A stretch of DNA of 64,000 bases from Echinicola rosea (GTDB lineage Bacteria > Bacteroidota > Bacteroidia > Cytophagales > Cyclobacteriaceae): positions 4,864,501 through 4,928,500 of the forward strand of contig NZ_CP040106.1 in assembly GCF_005281475.1 (NCBI RefSeq), given 5' to 3'. A model generated the notes under the pieces. It did not search any database. It saw only the letters and a program-made list of their open reading frames with translations, and was not told the DNA's origin. The position numbers and the translations under genes are program-made. This document shows, piece by piece, positions 41,716-52,700 of the stretch. Within the stretch, counting starts at the first letter, position 1. Every line of letters begins with the position of its first letter.

Positions 41716-44481
41716 ATGAAAAACCATCTACTACGGTTACTTTTTTGCGGTGTTCTTGTCATCTTGGCACAACACACCTTGGCTCAAGACCAACAAAAAG
41801 AAACCATTTCGGGATTGTTTCCCGGGGTTCGCTTCTCACAGTTTGTCAATGTGGTAGAAAACAAGACAAGTTACCGCTTCTTTTACAGGGATATTGATGT
41901 GGACACCCTTTCGGTAAACATCAGTGCCAAGGAAAACGAGCTGGAAGATGTCTTGGACCTGATCTTCGAAAAGACAGCACTGCATTACTCCATTGATGCC
42001 CAGCAACGGGTTTTCATTCATAAAACGGAGCATTTCCACACTGCATTATCCAAAAACTTCTTCGACCCGGAGGAGTCTCCCGACAGCCTTGTCAACACAC
42101 AGGACGAACGCTACTTGGACAGGGCCTACACGGGCAATAAACTATGGACCATCGGAGAGGAAGATGATCAGGGACATCGCGACTTGGCCACACTCACGGG
42201 AAGGATCTTTAGCTTAAAGAACGGTGAACCGATCATCGGAGCCGTGGTGTTTGAAAAAGAAAATTACACCAGGGCGGTAACGGATGAAAATGGTCGTTTC
42301 AGTATCACCTTGCCCAAAGGAAGGCATACCCTCCATGTGCAGCACTTGGGCCAGTATCAAGAACAGCGTCAAGTGGAACTATTGGGCGATGGAAGCTTGA
42401 TAATGCAAATCGACGAAAGTATCGTTTCGCTGGATGAAGTCATCGTTAGCTCTGATCGATTATCCAATATCAACCGTACAGAAATGGGGGTGGAAACGAT
42501 GTCCATTGCCTCCATGAAGAGGCTTCCTTCTGTCATGGGTGAAGTGGATGTCATCAAGAGTATCCTTACCCTACCGGGTGTAAAAACCGTCGGTGAATCC
42601 AGCGTAGGCTTCAATGTCCGAGGCGGTGCTGCTGACCAAAACTTGATCCTCCTGAACAACTCCACGGTCTATAACCCCTCCCACCTGTTTGGGTTTTTCT
42701 CCTCTTTTAATGGTGACATGGTAGAAGAAGTAGAGCTTCATAAAGCCGGCATGCCTGCCCAATATGGTGGCAGGTTGTCTTCTGTGCTGGATGTAAAAGG
42801 CAATTACGGTAACCGGGAAAAATTCCACGGAAAAGGAGGCATCGGTTTGCTTACCAGCAGGCTGACTTTTGATGGCCCCATAGGTGAGAAAACCACCTTC
42901 TTGGTCAGCGGAAGAGCTACCTACAGTGACTGGCTACTCAATCTCGTCAATGAAAAGTCTGACCTGAATGCAGCAGGAGCATCGTTTTATGACCTTAACC
43001 TAAATCTCAAGCATTATTTTAACGACAAAAACGAACTGAGCTTCTCTTCCTATTGGAGCCATGATGACTTTAACTTCGTCGCGGACACTGTCTTCAATTA
43101 CAGCAATCGAAACGCCAACCTTAACTGGAAGCATTATTATAATGACCGTCTCGAAAGTGAAATCATCCTCGGGATTGACCAATACCAATTTGGCATCGAA
43201 GGATTTGAAAATCCCTTGAACGCCTATGATTTTGATTTTGACATTACCCAATATAATCTCAAAGCACATTTCACGTACGAGCATGATGACCGCCACACCT
43301 TTCATTTCGGAATGGACAATATCTATTACGACATGAACCCTGGCAATATGGTTCCTTCAAATGAAGCGTCTATCATCATCCCAGAAACCGTAAACAGGGA
43401 AAAAGCCTTGGAAACTGCTTTTTATCTTGGGGATCGCTATGAGATAAATGATAAGCTTACGGCTGATTATGGTGTTCGGTATGTCATTTACAATTTCCTG
43501 GGACCTAACCAACTGTACACTTATGCCGATGGGCTGCCCAAAAGTGAAGCGACGGTCACAGGAGAAGAATTCTATGCAAACAATGAAGTGATCAGCACCT
43601 ATTCGGCTCCCGAAATTAGGGTGTCCGGACGGTACATCATTGACAATTTCACTTCTATCAAAGCTGGGTTCCATACGACCCGGCAATACATCCACTTGCT
43701 TTCAAACACCTCATCCGTAACGCCTACTGATACTTGGAAGCTAAGCGATCCCTATATCAGTCCCCAACAGGGCAATCAAATTTCCCTAGGCTTCTATAAG
43801 GACCTTTTACTGAAAGAAGACAAACTGGAAGCATCCGTAGAAGTGTATTATCGGGGGCTCAAAAACCTCATTGATTACCGAAGTGGTGCACAATTGCTCC
43901 TGAATAATGATATAGAACAAGACGTGCTCAACACTGACGGACGAGCCTATGGGCTGGAGTTTCAAGTGAAAAAATCCACCGGCAAGCTAAGCGGATGGCT
44001 GAGCTATACCTACTCCAGATCAGAGCTGCAAACTTCAGATAAGGAGCCGGCTGAAAAAGTCAATGGCGGCAGTTGGTATCCTAGCAATTTTGACCAGCCC
44101 CATTCCGTGATTTTAGCAATGAATTATGAACTCTCCAAACGTGCCAATGTTTCGCTAAACACCAACTACAGCACAGGCCGCCCGATCACGCTTCCTGTTT
44201 CAAAATTCTATTATAATGGGGCTGAACAAGTTTACTTCTCCGACAGAAATGCCTACAGGATTCCTGATTATTTCAGAATTGACCTGTCCATGAACTTGGA
44301 AGGCAACCACAAAGTGGACAAGCCGGCCCATGCTTCTTGGTCGCTGGGCGTGTATAACCTACTTGGAAGAAGTAACCCCTACTCGGTTTATTACACACCT
44401 GTAAATGGTAACCTCAGAGGCTATCAGCTGTCGATATATGCGCAGCCCATTCCCTATATTACCTACAATTTCAAATTCTAA
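41716..44481 (+). CDS. TonB-dependent outer-membrane receptor with STN and carboxypeptidase-regulatory domains
   Basis: A 921-residue receptor with a signal peptide (ending TLAQ). An STN domain (about residues 40-100, ISAKENELEDVLDLIFEKT) is usually the contact for a FecR-type anti-sigma factor. A CarboxypepD_reg domain follows (about 160-240, TGRIFSLKNGEPIIGAVVFE), then the plug (about 255-370, GVNVRGG-like GFNVRGGAADQNLILLNNS) and a 22-strand barrel ending in the terminal aromatic YNFKF. It would import an unknown ligand across the outer membrane using TonB energy. It is not a SusC/SusD pair: the next gene is a DUF4249 lipoprotein. The STN domain predicts sigma/anti-sigma signalling, but no such pair is adjacent here. 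Confidence 0.93.
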   Translation: MKNHLLRLLFCGVLVILAQHTLAQDQQKETISGLFPGVRFSQFVNVVENKTSYRFFYRDIDVDTLSVNISAKENELEDVLDLIFEKTALHYSIDAQQRVFIHKTEHFHTALSKNFFDPEESPDSLVNTQDERYLDRAYTGNKLWTIGEEDDQGHRDLATLTGRIFSLKNGEPIIGAVVFEKENYTRAVTDENGRFSITLPKGRHTLHVQHLGQYQEQRQVELLGDGSLIMQIDESIVSLDEVIVSSDRLSNINRTEMGVETMSIASMKRLPSVMGEVDVIKSILTLPGVKTVGESSVGFNVRGGAADQNLILLNNSTVYNPSHLFGFFSSFNGDMVEEVELHKAGMPAQYGGRLSSVLDVKGNYGNREKFHGKGGIGLLTSRLTFDGPIGEKTTFLVSGRATYSDWLLNLVNEKSDLNAAGASFYDLNLNLKHYFNDKNELSFSSYWSHDDFNFVADTVFNYSNRNANLNWKHYYNDRLESEIILGIDQYQFGIEGFENPLNAYDFDFDITQYNLKAHFTYEHDDRHTFHFGMDNIYYDMNPGNMVPSNEASIIIPETVNREKALETAFYLGDRYEINDKLTADYGVRYVIYNFLGPNQLYTYADGLPKSEATVTGEEFYANNEVISTYSAPEIRVSGRYIIDNFTSIKAGFHTTRQYIHLLSNTSSVTPTDTWKLSDPYISPQQGNQISLGFYKDLLLKEDKLEASVEVYYRGLKNLIDYRSGAQLLLNNDIEQDVLNTDGRAYGLEFQVKKSTGKLSGWLSYTYSRSELQTSDKEPAEKVNGGSWYPSNFDQPHSVILAMNYELSKRANVSLNTNYSTGRPITLPVSKFYYNGAEQVYFSDRNAYRIPDYFRIDLSMNLEGNHKVDKPAHASWSLGVYNLLGRSNPYSVYYTPVNGNLRGYQLSIYAQPIPYITYNFKF

Positions 44482-44487
44482 TTGGAC

Positions 44488-45660
44488 ATGAAGATAAACC
44501 AACTCCTATACCCGTTCATCATTTCCATGCTGCTACTGGTCAGTTGTCGGGAGCCCTATGACCCAGAGATCAACCAAGAAGATTTGGGAATTTTGGTAGT
44601 GGAAGGCCATATCGAGACAGGTGGAAAGGCCACCATGATCCAACTCAGCACCACCGGGTCGCTGAACGATCAACGCTCGCCATTCATGGCCATATCCAAT
44701 GCGGTGGTAACTATCGAAAGCCAGTCGGGAGCGACGTACCCCCTTCCGGCTATAGCAGACGGCCAGTATTCCGCAACATACACTCTTCCGAACGACGATC
44801 TATACAGGCTGAACATCGAAATTTCTGACCAAGGACTTTACCAAAGTGAATGGCTGACACCGCTGATCACGCCAACCATCGAAGATATCGGGGTAAAGCG
44901 TAAGGACGAGAACGAACGTGCTGACGTGGAATTATATGTTTCCACCCATGGTGAGGAGGACACTAGATTCTTTACTTGGCAATACGAAGAAACGTGGATT
45001 TTCAATCCTGCGTTGCTGACTTTTTTGAAATTCGACCCTGAGCTGGATTCCGTGGTATATCGGGACCTAAGGACCGAACGGATTGACAGATGCTGGCGAA
45101 CAGAGGTTTCCAACACCATCAATATCGCTTCATCTGCCCAGTATCAGGACGATTACATTTATGAAAAAGTCATCCAAACAATGCCCTTCGGATCAGAGAA
45201 ATTCACTCAGCGATATTCTATCCTCGTTCACCAAACAGCCATTCCCAAAGAGGCATTCACCTTTTATGAGACCCTTGAAAAAAACACCAATGACATGGGC
45301 GATATCTTCAGCCCATTACCTTCCAACCTCAACACCAACATCCACTTTCAAGGCAATGGTGACTACAAGGCCATTGGTATGGTCACCGCTGGTGCATCCG
45401 CTTCCAAAAGGGTGTTCTTTGACCGATTGGATATAGGACACTGGATCGTATCCAATCCTTTCTATGCTGGCTGTGCATTGAACTACGATACCGTAAGCGT
45501 GGCGGAGGCCCCTCAAATTTTCTCCAGTGGCCGGGAAATCCCTGTCGTAATCATCGAAGGGGCAGTAGGCGGTGTGGCTGGTTACCGTGGCGGAAGCAGA
45601 AGATGCACCGACTGCACGCTGAGAGGCTCCAATACTCAACCTGACTTCTGGGAAAACTAA
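44488..45660 (+). CDS. DUF4249 family lipoprotein
   Basis: A 390-residue protein from the ATG at 44488; a TTG two codons earlier is less likely. The signal ends LLLVSC, a lipobox with C22 as the lipidation site, followed by REPYDPEINQEDLGILVVEG, the hallmark N-terminus of DUF4249. The protein is beta-rich with LDSVVYRDLRTERIDRCW and a cysteine-containing C-terminus (RRCTDCTLRGSNTQPDFWEN). DUF4249 proteins are surface or periplasmic partners of TonB receptors of the preceding type, analogous in genomic position to SusD, with unknown ligands. The start lies 6 bp after the receptor stop, so the genes are coupled. Confidence 0.9.
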   Translation: MKINQLLYPFIISMLLLVSCREPYDPEINQEDLGILVVEGHIETGGKATMIQLSTTGSLNDQRSPFMAISNAVVTIESQSGATYPLPAIADGQYSATYTLPNDDLYRLNIEISDQGLYQSEWLTPLITPTIEDIGVKRKDENERADVELYVSTHGEEDTRFFTWQYEETWIFNPALLTFLKFDPELDSVVYRDLRTERIDRCWRTEVSNTINIASSAQYQDDYIYEKVIQTMPFGSEKFTQRYSILVHQTAIPKEAFTFYETLEKNTNDMGDIFSPLPSNLNTNIHFQGNGDYKAIGMVTAGASASKRVFFDRLDIGHWIVSNPFYAGCALNYDTVSVAEAPQIFSSGREIPVVIIEGAVGGVAGYRGGSRRCTDCTLRGSNTQPDFWEN

Positions 45661-45664
45661 ATCG

Positions 45665-47311
45665 ATGATGAGATTAACTTTACTGCTTTTATTCGCAATA
45701 TTAAGCACCAATTTATGGGCTCGACAAACCCAGCAAAATCACGTCCCACGGGAAGTTGTCCATGTCCATAGTGCCCAATCCATCGCCGTGGCTGGCGAAC
45801 GGATTCCCTTATCCATCAGGATTACCATGGATCAAGCGCCTTCCTCCTCTAATTTTGCGTATGCGGACTTGATCAGTCGAAACGGAAAACGCTTTGGAGG
45901 AGCAGTAATCCCCTTGGATAAAGGAAAAGCAAATGCCTACCTTACGATCCCGGAAAACACACCTTCTGATCACTATCTTCTGAGGGTTTATTCGCGCTAT
46001 GCCGCTTCCATAAATGATGCTTCCCAGTATCATCAAGAACTGATCTCGGTCATCAATCCAGCAATCCCTCCCGCACCTAAAAATACAGAAAAATCGTTTG
46101 GGGGGAAATGGGACGGTAGTACCGCAACCAACAGCATTGCCATCCAACCTGAAAGTACACGACTTACACTGGGCGAACGGTCAAGTCTCACCGTATCAGC
46201 CAGTCCAAACAGTCATGTTTCCATTTCCATTAGCAGAAAAAACCCTTTTCTCGATGACCAGCGGTTTGCCCCGGCGTTAGCTGGGACGGATACAGGAGCC
46301 AATACCGCCGACCTTTTACCGGAATTGCGAGGCCATATCATCAAAGGCACTCTGACAGAAAAAAAAGCAGACACCACCCAGCTGTATTTCCTTTCTGCCC
46401 ATGGTGACCAATCGGCACTATACCTGGGCACGGCCAATAAGAAAGGGGAAATTTACTTTGACCTGGGGGCGCTGAAACATTACGAATTTCTTCTCCTCCA
46501 GTCGGACCAGGACTCGGTTCCTTTCGGCCTGAACTTGCAATTACCTTTTGCTGAAGCACCTTCTTCAGAAACCTTGAATTTCCCCCCCTTGGAGATCAAT
46601 GAGAAAGACAAGGCAATTTTGGATAATTTAGTATTAAGTGCCAGCACGACCACATACTTCCTCAAACCAACTCAAAAAAAACAAGTGCCAATAGTCACTG
46701 GATACGCCCCTGACCGCGGCTACAACCTGGACGATTATAACCGATTTGAGGATTTGGCCACCACTCTCAAAGAATATATCCCCACGGTCTTGGTTCGCAA
46801 AAACAAAAAGAAATTCTTCTTTAAACTGACTAATATCCCCGAGCGGTCCGTGTTTGATGGTAATCCGCTGATCCTTGTGGACGGCATGCCCGTCTTCAAC
46901 AGTCACAAGCTTGCACAGTTTAGCCCTGAAAATATCAAAAGGGCAGAAATCATCAATCGCCAGTTCTATATTCTCAGCTATGGCTTTGATGGTATTCTCA
47001 GTTTCACCTCCTACGAAAATGATTTTGGGGGCTATCCCATTCCAGAACACGCCCTATACCTGGAATACCCCCAGATCCAACAACCCGTGGATTGGCAGTT
47101 TACACCTGAGAAAAAGGACGAACATTTTCCCGACTTTAGATCCATACTGCTCTGGAAAGACAATGTCCAACTGGACAAGGAAGGAAAAATCGCCCTCCCA
47201 TTTTCAGCTTCCCAAATTCCCGGAACCTATGAAATCAAGGTCAGCCTAATCACTCCCGATGGACGACAGGTATGGACAACGAGGGAGTTGGAAGTGGAAG
47301 ATGGTATTTAG
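45665..47311 (+). CDS. Secreted MG2-like protein with a plug-like segment, TonB-receptor associated
   Basis: A 548-residue protein starting 5 bp after the DUF4249 gene. It has a signal peptide (residues 1-20), then VVHVHSAQSIAVAGERIPLSIRI and LTIPENTPSDHYLLRVYSRY, the macroglobulin MG2-type opening found in many Bacteroidota TonB-linked proteins. Around residue 390 is PLILVDGMPVFNSHKLAQFSPENIKRAEII, a segment that resembles a TonB plug motif. It ends with another beta domain (GTYEIKVSLITPDGRQVW). It probably assists the receptor complex in the periplasm or on the surface. It is the last gene of the operon; a convergent gene begins 119 bp later. Confidence 0.8.
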   Translation: MMRLTLLLLFAILSTNLWARQTQQNHVPREVVHVHSAQSIAVAGERIPLSIRITMDQAPSSSNFAYADLISRNGKRFGGAVIPLDKGKANAYLTIPENTPSDHYLLRVYSRYAASINDASQYHQELISVINPAIPPAPKNTEKSFGGKWDGSTATNSIAIQPESTRLTLGERSSLTVSASPNSHVSISISRKNPFLDDQRFAPALAGTDTGANTADLLPELRGHIIKGTLTEKKADTTQLYFLSAHGDQSALYLGTANKKGEIYFDLGALKHYEFLLLQSDQDSVPFGLNLQLPFAEAPSSETLNFPPLEINEKDKAILDNLVLSASTTTYFLKPTQKKQVPIVTGYAPDRGYNLDDYNRFEDLATTLKEYIPTVLVRKNKKKFFFKLTNIPERSVFDGNPLILVDGMPVFNSHKLAQFSPENIKRAEIINRQFYILSYGFDGILSFTSYENDFGGYPIPEHALYLEYPQIQQPVDWQFTPEKKDEHFPDFRSILLWKDNVQLDKEGKIALPFSASQIPGTYEIKVSLITPDGRQVWTTRELEVEDGI

Positions 47312-47429
47312 TATTTGGTATCAAATTAAACGAATGAAGTGGGGCTTTACGACGCCCTCAGTGACTGCTTCCAGCGATCTACATCTTCTACCTTCAAACC
47401 TTCAACTCCCCCCTTTCCCTTTCCAACGG

Positions 47430-49178
47430 TCAAAAACCTGCTGCCCAATCATCACCACGGGGATCTCCGGCTCCTTCCAATTGGCCATCTGCCCCGACCA
47501 AAATCGCATCCACGCGGCCTATACTGCCCCGATCTTTGATTTGGTGCCCCATTTTCTCAAGGGCTTTCTTGGTCGTAGGATCCAAGGCATCTCTTTCAGG
47601 GAAAATAAAATTGGGTTTCCACTGGTGGTGTACCCTACCGGCAGACACCGCATCGGTCATGTTCATCTCATGATCCAGCACATTTAAGACCACTTGATAT
47701 ACGGAGGTAATGATCGTGCTTCCACCGGGAGTTCCTACGACCATTTTGAGTTTTCCATCTTTTTCCACTATGGTGGGGGTCATGGCGCTAAGCATGCGTT
47801 TTTCAGGTTGGATAGCATTGGCTTTGCCACCGAGAAGCCCATAGACATTTGGCACACCCGGCTTACTGCTGAAATCATCCATTTCGTTATTCATTAAAAA
47901 ACCGGCACCGGAAACGAAGACCTTCGAGCCATAACCCGAATTGATGGTGGTCGTCACGGAAACGGCATGGCCATTGGCATCCACAATCGAATAGTGGGTG
48001 GTTTCTTCACTTTCTTGGTAGTCCAGCTTCATGGCGAGTACCTCTTCACTATCCGTGGCTTTGGTAGGATTGATCTGCTTTACACGACTGGTAATATAGC
48101 GATCATCCAGCAGTTCCTCTTTTGGCACATCCCAAAAATCGGCATCTCCAAGGTGCTTGGCCCGATCGGCATAAACCCTCCGCTCCATCTCTGTCATCAG
48201 GTGAATGGTCTCAGGGCTGTGAAAGCCCAGATCGCCCATGGAGAAATGCTCCGACATTTTCAACAGCTGCATCAACGCTATCCCTCCACTGCTGGGAGGT
48301 CCCATGCTGTAAATGGTCGCGCCGCGATACTTACCGGTGACCGGTTCGCGCCATTTCGCTTGGTATTTGGCCATATCCTCCAGTTCGATGATGCCATTTC
48401 CAGCCTTCATCTCAGCCACCAACAATTCGGCCGTTTTTCCCTTATAAAACCCATCGCGTCCTGACTTCTGGATGCGTTTGATGGTGGCCGCCAGGTCTTT
48501 TTGGACCAGCAGCTCCCCTTCTTCCCATTCTCCGTCAAGCTTTACCAAGGGAATGACTGTGCTGTCACGGTTGTGCTCAATGAAGGTTTTTCGGTAGCGA
48601 TTATAGTTATTGGCTTGCTTGGCGGTGATGGGGAAGCCACCGCGCGCCAACTTGTAAGCAGGCTGTAGCAATGTTTTCAGCGGTAAAGAACCGTATTTTG
48701 CATGGGCAGTGAGCATACCGTCCACTGATCCGGGCACACCCGAGGCCATGGGGCCTGCCAAGCTTAGCCCGTCGATGATATCACCGTTTTCGTCTTGGTA
48801 CATTTCCTCGTAAGCGGCCATGGGCGCTTTCTCGCGAAAATCAAGTGACACGACTTCCCCGCTTGGCTGACGGTACATCATAAATCCGCCACCTCCAAGG
48901 TTCCCAGCAGCAGGATAGACCACGGCAAGGGCAAAATGTACCGCCACCATCGCGTCAACGGCATTTCCGCCTTTCTCCAACACTTCTATGCCCACTCTGG
49001 TGGCCTCCGGATGGGCAGATACCACCATGGCCTTGTTGCCATAAACGGTCTTGCCTTCTTGGTATTCCTTTTTGCCTATTCTGGCACAACCGGAAATGTA
49101 GGCCATGGCCACAAATAGGGCGATAAATCGAATGTATCTAAGCTTTCCAGATACGGGGTGTATCAATGTGAATTTCAT
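47430..49178 (-). CDS. ggt: Gamma-glutamyltransferase (GGT) family protein, lipoprotein
   Basis: A 582-residue protein from the ATG at 49178; the frame opens further upstream to 49262, but the signal peptide starts here. The leader ends AYISGC, so it is probably a lipoprotein. The catalytic nucleophile is T393 in ETTHYSIVDANG, where the precursor self-cleaves into large and small subunits. GNLGGGGFMMYR (oxyanion and substrate loop) and GFLMNNEMDDFSSKPG (binding of the gamma-glutamyl group) are intact, as is the glycine-rich PGGSTIITSVYQV near the C-terminus. GGT hydrolyses glutathione or transfers its glutamyl group in the periplasm. It has no partner nearby. Confidence 0.92.
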   Translation of the reverse strand: MKFTLIHPVSGKLRYIRFIALFVAMAYISGCARIGKKEYQEGKTVYGNKAMVVSAHPEATRVGIEVLEKGGNAVDAMVAVHFALAVVYPAAGNLGGGGFMMYRQPSGEVVSLDFREKAPMAAYEEMYQDENGDIIDGLSLAGPMASGVPGSVDGMLTAHAKYGSLPLKTLLQPAYKLARGGFPITAKQANNYNRYRKTFIEHNRDSTVIPLVKLDGEWEEGELLVQKDLAATIKRIQKSGRDGFYKGKTAELLVAEMKAGNGIIELEDMAKYQAKWREPVTGKYRGATIYSMGPPSSGGIALMQLLKMSEHFSMGDLGFHSPETIHLMTEMERRVYADRAKHLGDADFWDVPKEELLDDRYITSRVKQINPTKATDSEEVLAMKLDYQESEETTHYSIVDANGHAVSVTTTINSGYGSKVFVSGAGFLMNNEMDDFSSKPGVPNVYGLLGGKANAIQPEKRMLSAMTPTIVEKDGKLKMVVGTPGGSTIITSVYQVVLNVLDHEMNMTDAVSAGRVHHQWKPNFIFPERDALDPTTKKALEKMGHQIKDRGSIGRVDAILVGADGQLEGAGDPRGDDWAAGF

Positions 49179-49423
49179 AATGGGATATGCAATAATATTT
49201 TTAAGTGGATCCAATTTACTAATAAAGTCAATCAACGACTGTCCTACCTCCGCAAAAAGCACAAGATATCTGAATATTTAGATTTATTTATGACCACTGG
49301 TCAAAGATTCGCTAAAAACAGGGCTCACCACCAACTTTTGGTCAAAAAATACTCCATTTTGGGTATTTTTTCGGAAAATGAAAAGCTTTAATTTGAGGGT
49401 GAATAAAAAGAAAAGAATAATCA

Positions 49424-49497
49424 ATAAAAAAGGCGAGTTGCCCCGCCTTAAATGTTTTCACAACGGAATAATCCTTATTGTGAATTGCTTTCAGAAC
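49424..49497 (-). ncRNA. tracrRNA of the type II-C CRISPR system
   Basis: On the minus strand, TTCTGAAAGCAATTCACAA at 49496-49478 is an exact 19-base complement of the 5' half of the crRNA repeat (the anti-repeat). It is followed by a short stem region (AAGGATTATTCCGTT) and a terminator hairpin GGCGGGGCAACTCGCC at 49447-49432 with a T-run to 49424. The layout anti-repeat, nexus-like stem, terminator matches known type II tracrRNAs. It is about 70 nt long, divergent from cas9 and upstream of it. Without it, Cas9 could not process or load crRNA. No expression evidence is available from sequence. Confidence 0.88.
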
Positions 49498-49499
49498 AA

Positions 49500-49530
49500 G
49501 CAATTTACGAATTGAACCAGAATAACCAAA
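49500..49530 (-). promoter_or_regulatory. tracrRNA promoter of the Bacteroidota type
   Basis: On the minus strand TTTG (49530-49527) is followed after exactly 19 bases by TAAATTGC (49507-49500), close to the TTTG-N19-TAnnTTTG consensus of Bacteroidota. The expected start would fall at about 49494-49496, precisely at the anti-repeat. The same spacing and TAnnTTGC hexamer region recur in each CRISPR repeat. Confidence 0.65.
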
Positions 49531-49539
49531 CTACTCCTT

Positions 49540-49689
49540 ATGAAAATTAAAAAAAAAGAATTTTTAAAGATGATTGGGATCAGCAGCTCCCAGCTAATGC
49601 TTCCGCCTTTTGGCCAAACAAGGTCCACACCTCTCCCCCGCCCACCGGCACCACCGATAATCCTAAAGGACGACTACATTCGCGGATGA
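49540..49689 (+). CDS. Small ORF before cas9, possible gene remnant
   Basis: 49 codons from ATG to TGA: the start MKIKKKEFLKMIGISSS looks like a Tat-type or twin-lysine leader followed by a proline-rich stretch (TPLPRPPAPP) and a short end. It may be the N-terminal stub of an exported protein cut off when the CRISPR-Cas locus was inserted, or a chance ORF overlying the tracrRNA promoter region. It stops 44 bp before the cas9 start. No clear ribosome binding site. Confidence 0.3.
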   Translation: MKIKKKEFLKMIGISSSQLMLPPFGQTRSTPLPRPPAPPIILKDDYIRG

Positions 49690-49733
49690 CATTTAGAGAG
49701 AAAAATTAATTTATATTATTAAAGTAAGATAGA

Positions 49734-52700
49734 ATGAAAAGAATATTAGGACTCGACTTAGGAACAAATAGTATTGGATGGGCGCTGATCCAGCACGATT
49801 TCGAAAATAAAGATGGTGTCATCCAAGACATAGGCAGTCGGATTATCCCCATGGGACAGGATCTTCTTGGGAAATTTGATGCTGGCCAGTCTATTTCACA
49901 AACAGCAGAAAGGACAGGTTATAGAGGCATCAGAAGACTGTATCAGCGAGATCATTTACGTAGAGATCGACTACACCGCGTGCTGAATATTTTGGGTTTC
50001 CTTCCACAGCATTACGCAGATGCCATTGACTTCGAAAGGAAACTAGGACAATTCAAACCGGGGAATGAAGAAAAACTAAACTATAGAAAAAACACTAATG
50101 GAGTATATGAATTTATTTTTAAAGATTCATTTGGGGAAATGCTTCAAGAGTTCAAAACCAAACAACCTCAACTATTTCAGCCAAACAAAAAAGGGAAATC
50201 ACCCCAAATCCCTTACGACTGGACAATTTACTATTTAAGACAAAAGGCACTCGCAAAGGCCATTTCAAAAGAGGAACTGGCTTGGGTTATCCTAAACTTT
50301 AACCAAAAAAGAGGCTACTATCAATTACGAGGTGAGGAATTGGATGGAGGCAAGGACAAACAATTCGTCCAATTAAGGGTAAAAGAGGTAGTTGACTCAG
50401 GAGAAATGGTGAAGGGCAAGCCCCTCTATGATGTTTACTTCGAAAATGGCTGGAAGTATGATCGCCAAATCACCAAAACCGAAGACTGGATAGGGAGAAC
50501 CAAAGAGTTCATAGTGACCATTTCGACTTTGAATAGTGGTGAAACCAAATATTCCTATAAGGCCGTGGACTCCGAGAAAGATTGGGCTGCTATAAAGGCA
50601 AAAACGGAAAAGGACATTGAAAATTCACAAAAAACAGTCGGTGAGTTCATTTATGAAACCTTATTGGATCATCCTAGCCAAAAAATTAGAGGTGAGCTGA
50701 TAAAGACCATCGAACGTAAATTCTACAAAGAGGAGTTCAAGAAAATCATTTCAACACAAGTCTCCTTACAACCCGACTTGTTTTCTCCTGAACTTTACCA
50801 AGCCTGCATTGAGGAACTATATCCCAGAAACGAAGCCCATCAATCGCAATTAAAAGGTCAGGGCTTTGAACACTTATTTACAGAAGATATTATCTTCTAC
50901 CAACGACCGCTAAAAAGCAAAAAATCGGATATCTCTGAATGTCCTTATGAGTTCAGGGTGTTTAAGAGAGTGAACAGTGAAACAGGGAAAACCGAAATCA
51001 CACGTCAAGGGATCAAAGCCATCCCCAAATCTCATCCCCTATTCCAAGAGTTCAGACTATGGCAATGGCTCCATAACTTACGAGTCTATCAAAAAAAGAG
51101 AACTTCTGGAGACAAAATCGAAATCGATGTGGATATCACTTCCGAACTCTTAAAGACTGAGGAAGATTGGACAGACCTATTTGATTATATGACCACCAAA
51201 AAGGAGGTAGAACAAAAGCATATTGTTAAATATTTTATTGACAAAGGCTTACTAGACAGTAAATCAAAAGATAACTATCGCTGGAATTATGTAGAAGATA
51301 AAAAATATCCAGCCTGCGACACCCAAACCCAATTTGTTTCACGCTTAAAAAAAATAAAGGGCCTTGAACCATATAGTTTACTCGCAGAAAAAACGCATTT
51401 AGGAAAAAGTGAGAGTGGTCACACCCTCAGCAGGGAAGTACAACTCTGGCATATTATCTACTCGGTGACGGACAAAAAGGAATATAAAAGTGCGTTGGAA
51501 AAATTTGCTCAAAAACACCGTATTGATGTAGATGTTTTCGTAGAATCCTTCATTAAGTTTCCTCCTTTTGAGAGTGATTACGGTAGTTACTCCAAAAAAG
51601 CTATAAAAAAACTCCTTCCACTTATGCGACGGGGAAAATACTGGGATGAGAGCGCCATTCTTGATTCTGCAAAAGAACGTATTGATGAGATCATGGAACG
51701 AGTCAACTCAATGAAGCTGGCAGATGGGTACTCAAAAAAGGAACTGACGGAGGAACTGGAAAAAGTAAGTGCTGACGATATCCCCAAACAAGTGGTAAAA
51801 AGCTTCATTCCTTACCTCAACCTGCCTTACACTGGCCTAAACACCTATCAAGCATGTTATGCAGTGTATGGCCGACATTCCGAAGTCGGGGACATTCAGC
51901 AATGGAAAACGCCCGAGGACATTGATCAATACCTTAAAAGATTTAAGCAACATTCTTTAAGGAATCCTGTAGTAGAGCAGGTAGTCTGTGAAACCCTGAG
52001 AGTGGTACGTGATATCTGGAAAAAATACAGGATAAATGATCCGCATTATCAATTTGACGAAATCCATGTGGAATTGGGCAGGGAAATGAAAAATTCAGCC
52101 GATAAGCGAAAACAACTTTCAAGCACAATCAATGAAAATGAGAACACTAACTTTCGGATCAAAGAAGTCTTAAAGGAACTAATGGAGGACCCATTGGTAG
52201 AAGGAAACGTGCGGTCTTACTCTCCAGGACAGCAAGAAATCCTAAAGCTTTATGAAGAAGGGGTTTATAAAAACCCTGACGCAAGATATGATACAGTCAG
52301 CGAAAATGAAATTCAAAAAATCAGAAGAAATAGCAATCCTTCTAAATCAGACATTCTACGATATAAGTTATGGCTTGAACAAGGCTATATTTCACCTTAC
52401 ACCGGAAAACCAATCCAACTTTCCAAACTCTTTACAACAGCATATCAAATAGAGCATATCATCCCCCAGTCCCGGTATTTTGACAATTCATTCGGAAATA
52501 AAATCATCTGTGAAAGTACCATCAACGAAGACAAGGACAATAAAACCGCTTACGAATATTTGAAAGCCAAAGGAGGCAGTATTATTAACGGCCATTTATT
52601 ACTGAAACTGGATGAATATGAAGCTCATGTAAGCCGGTATTTTAAAAACAACAAAACCAAACTTAAAAACCTACTGAGTGAGGACATCCCTGAAGGGTTT

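Noticed and set aside
41716..45660. A SusC/SusD polysaccharide-utilisation pair
   Set aside because: The lipoprotein after the receptor has the DUF4249 N-terminus, not SusD helices, so it is a different class of TonB receptor operon.
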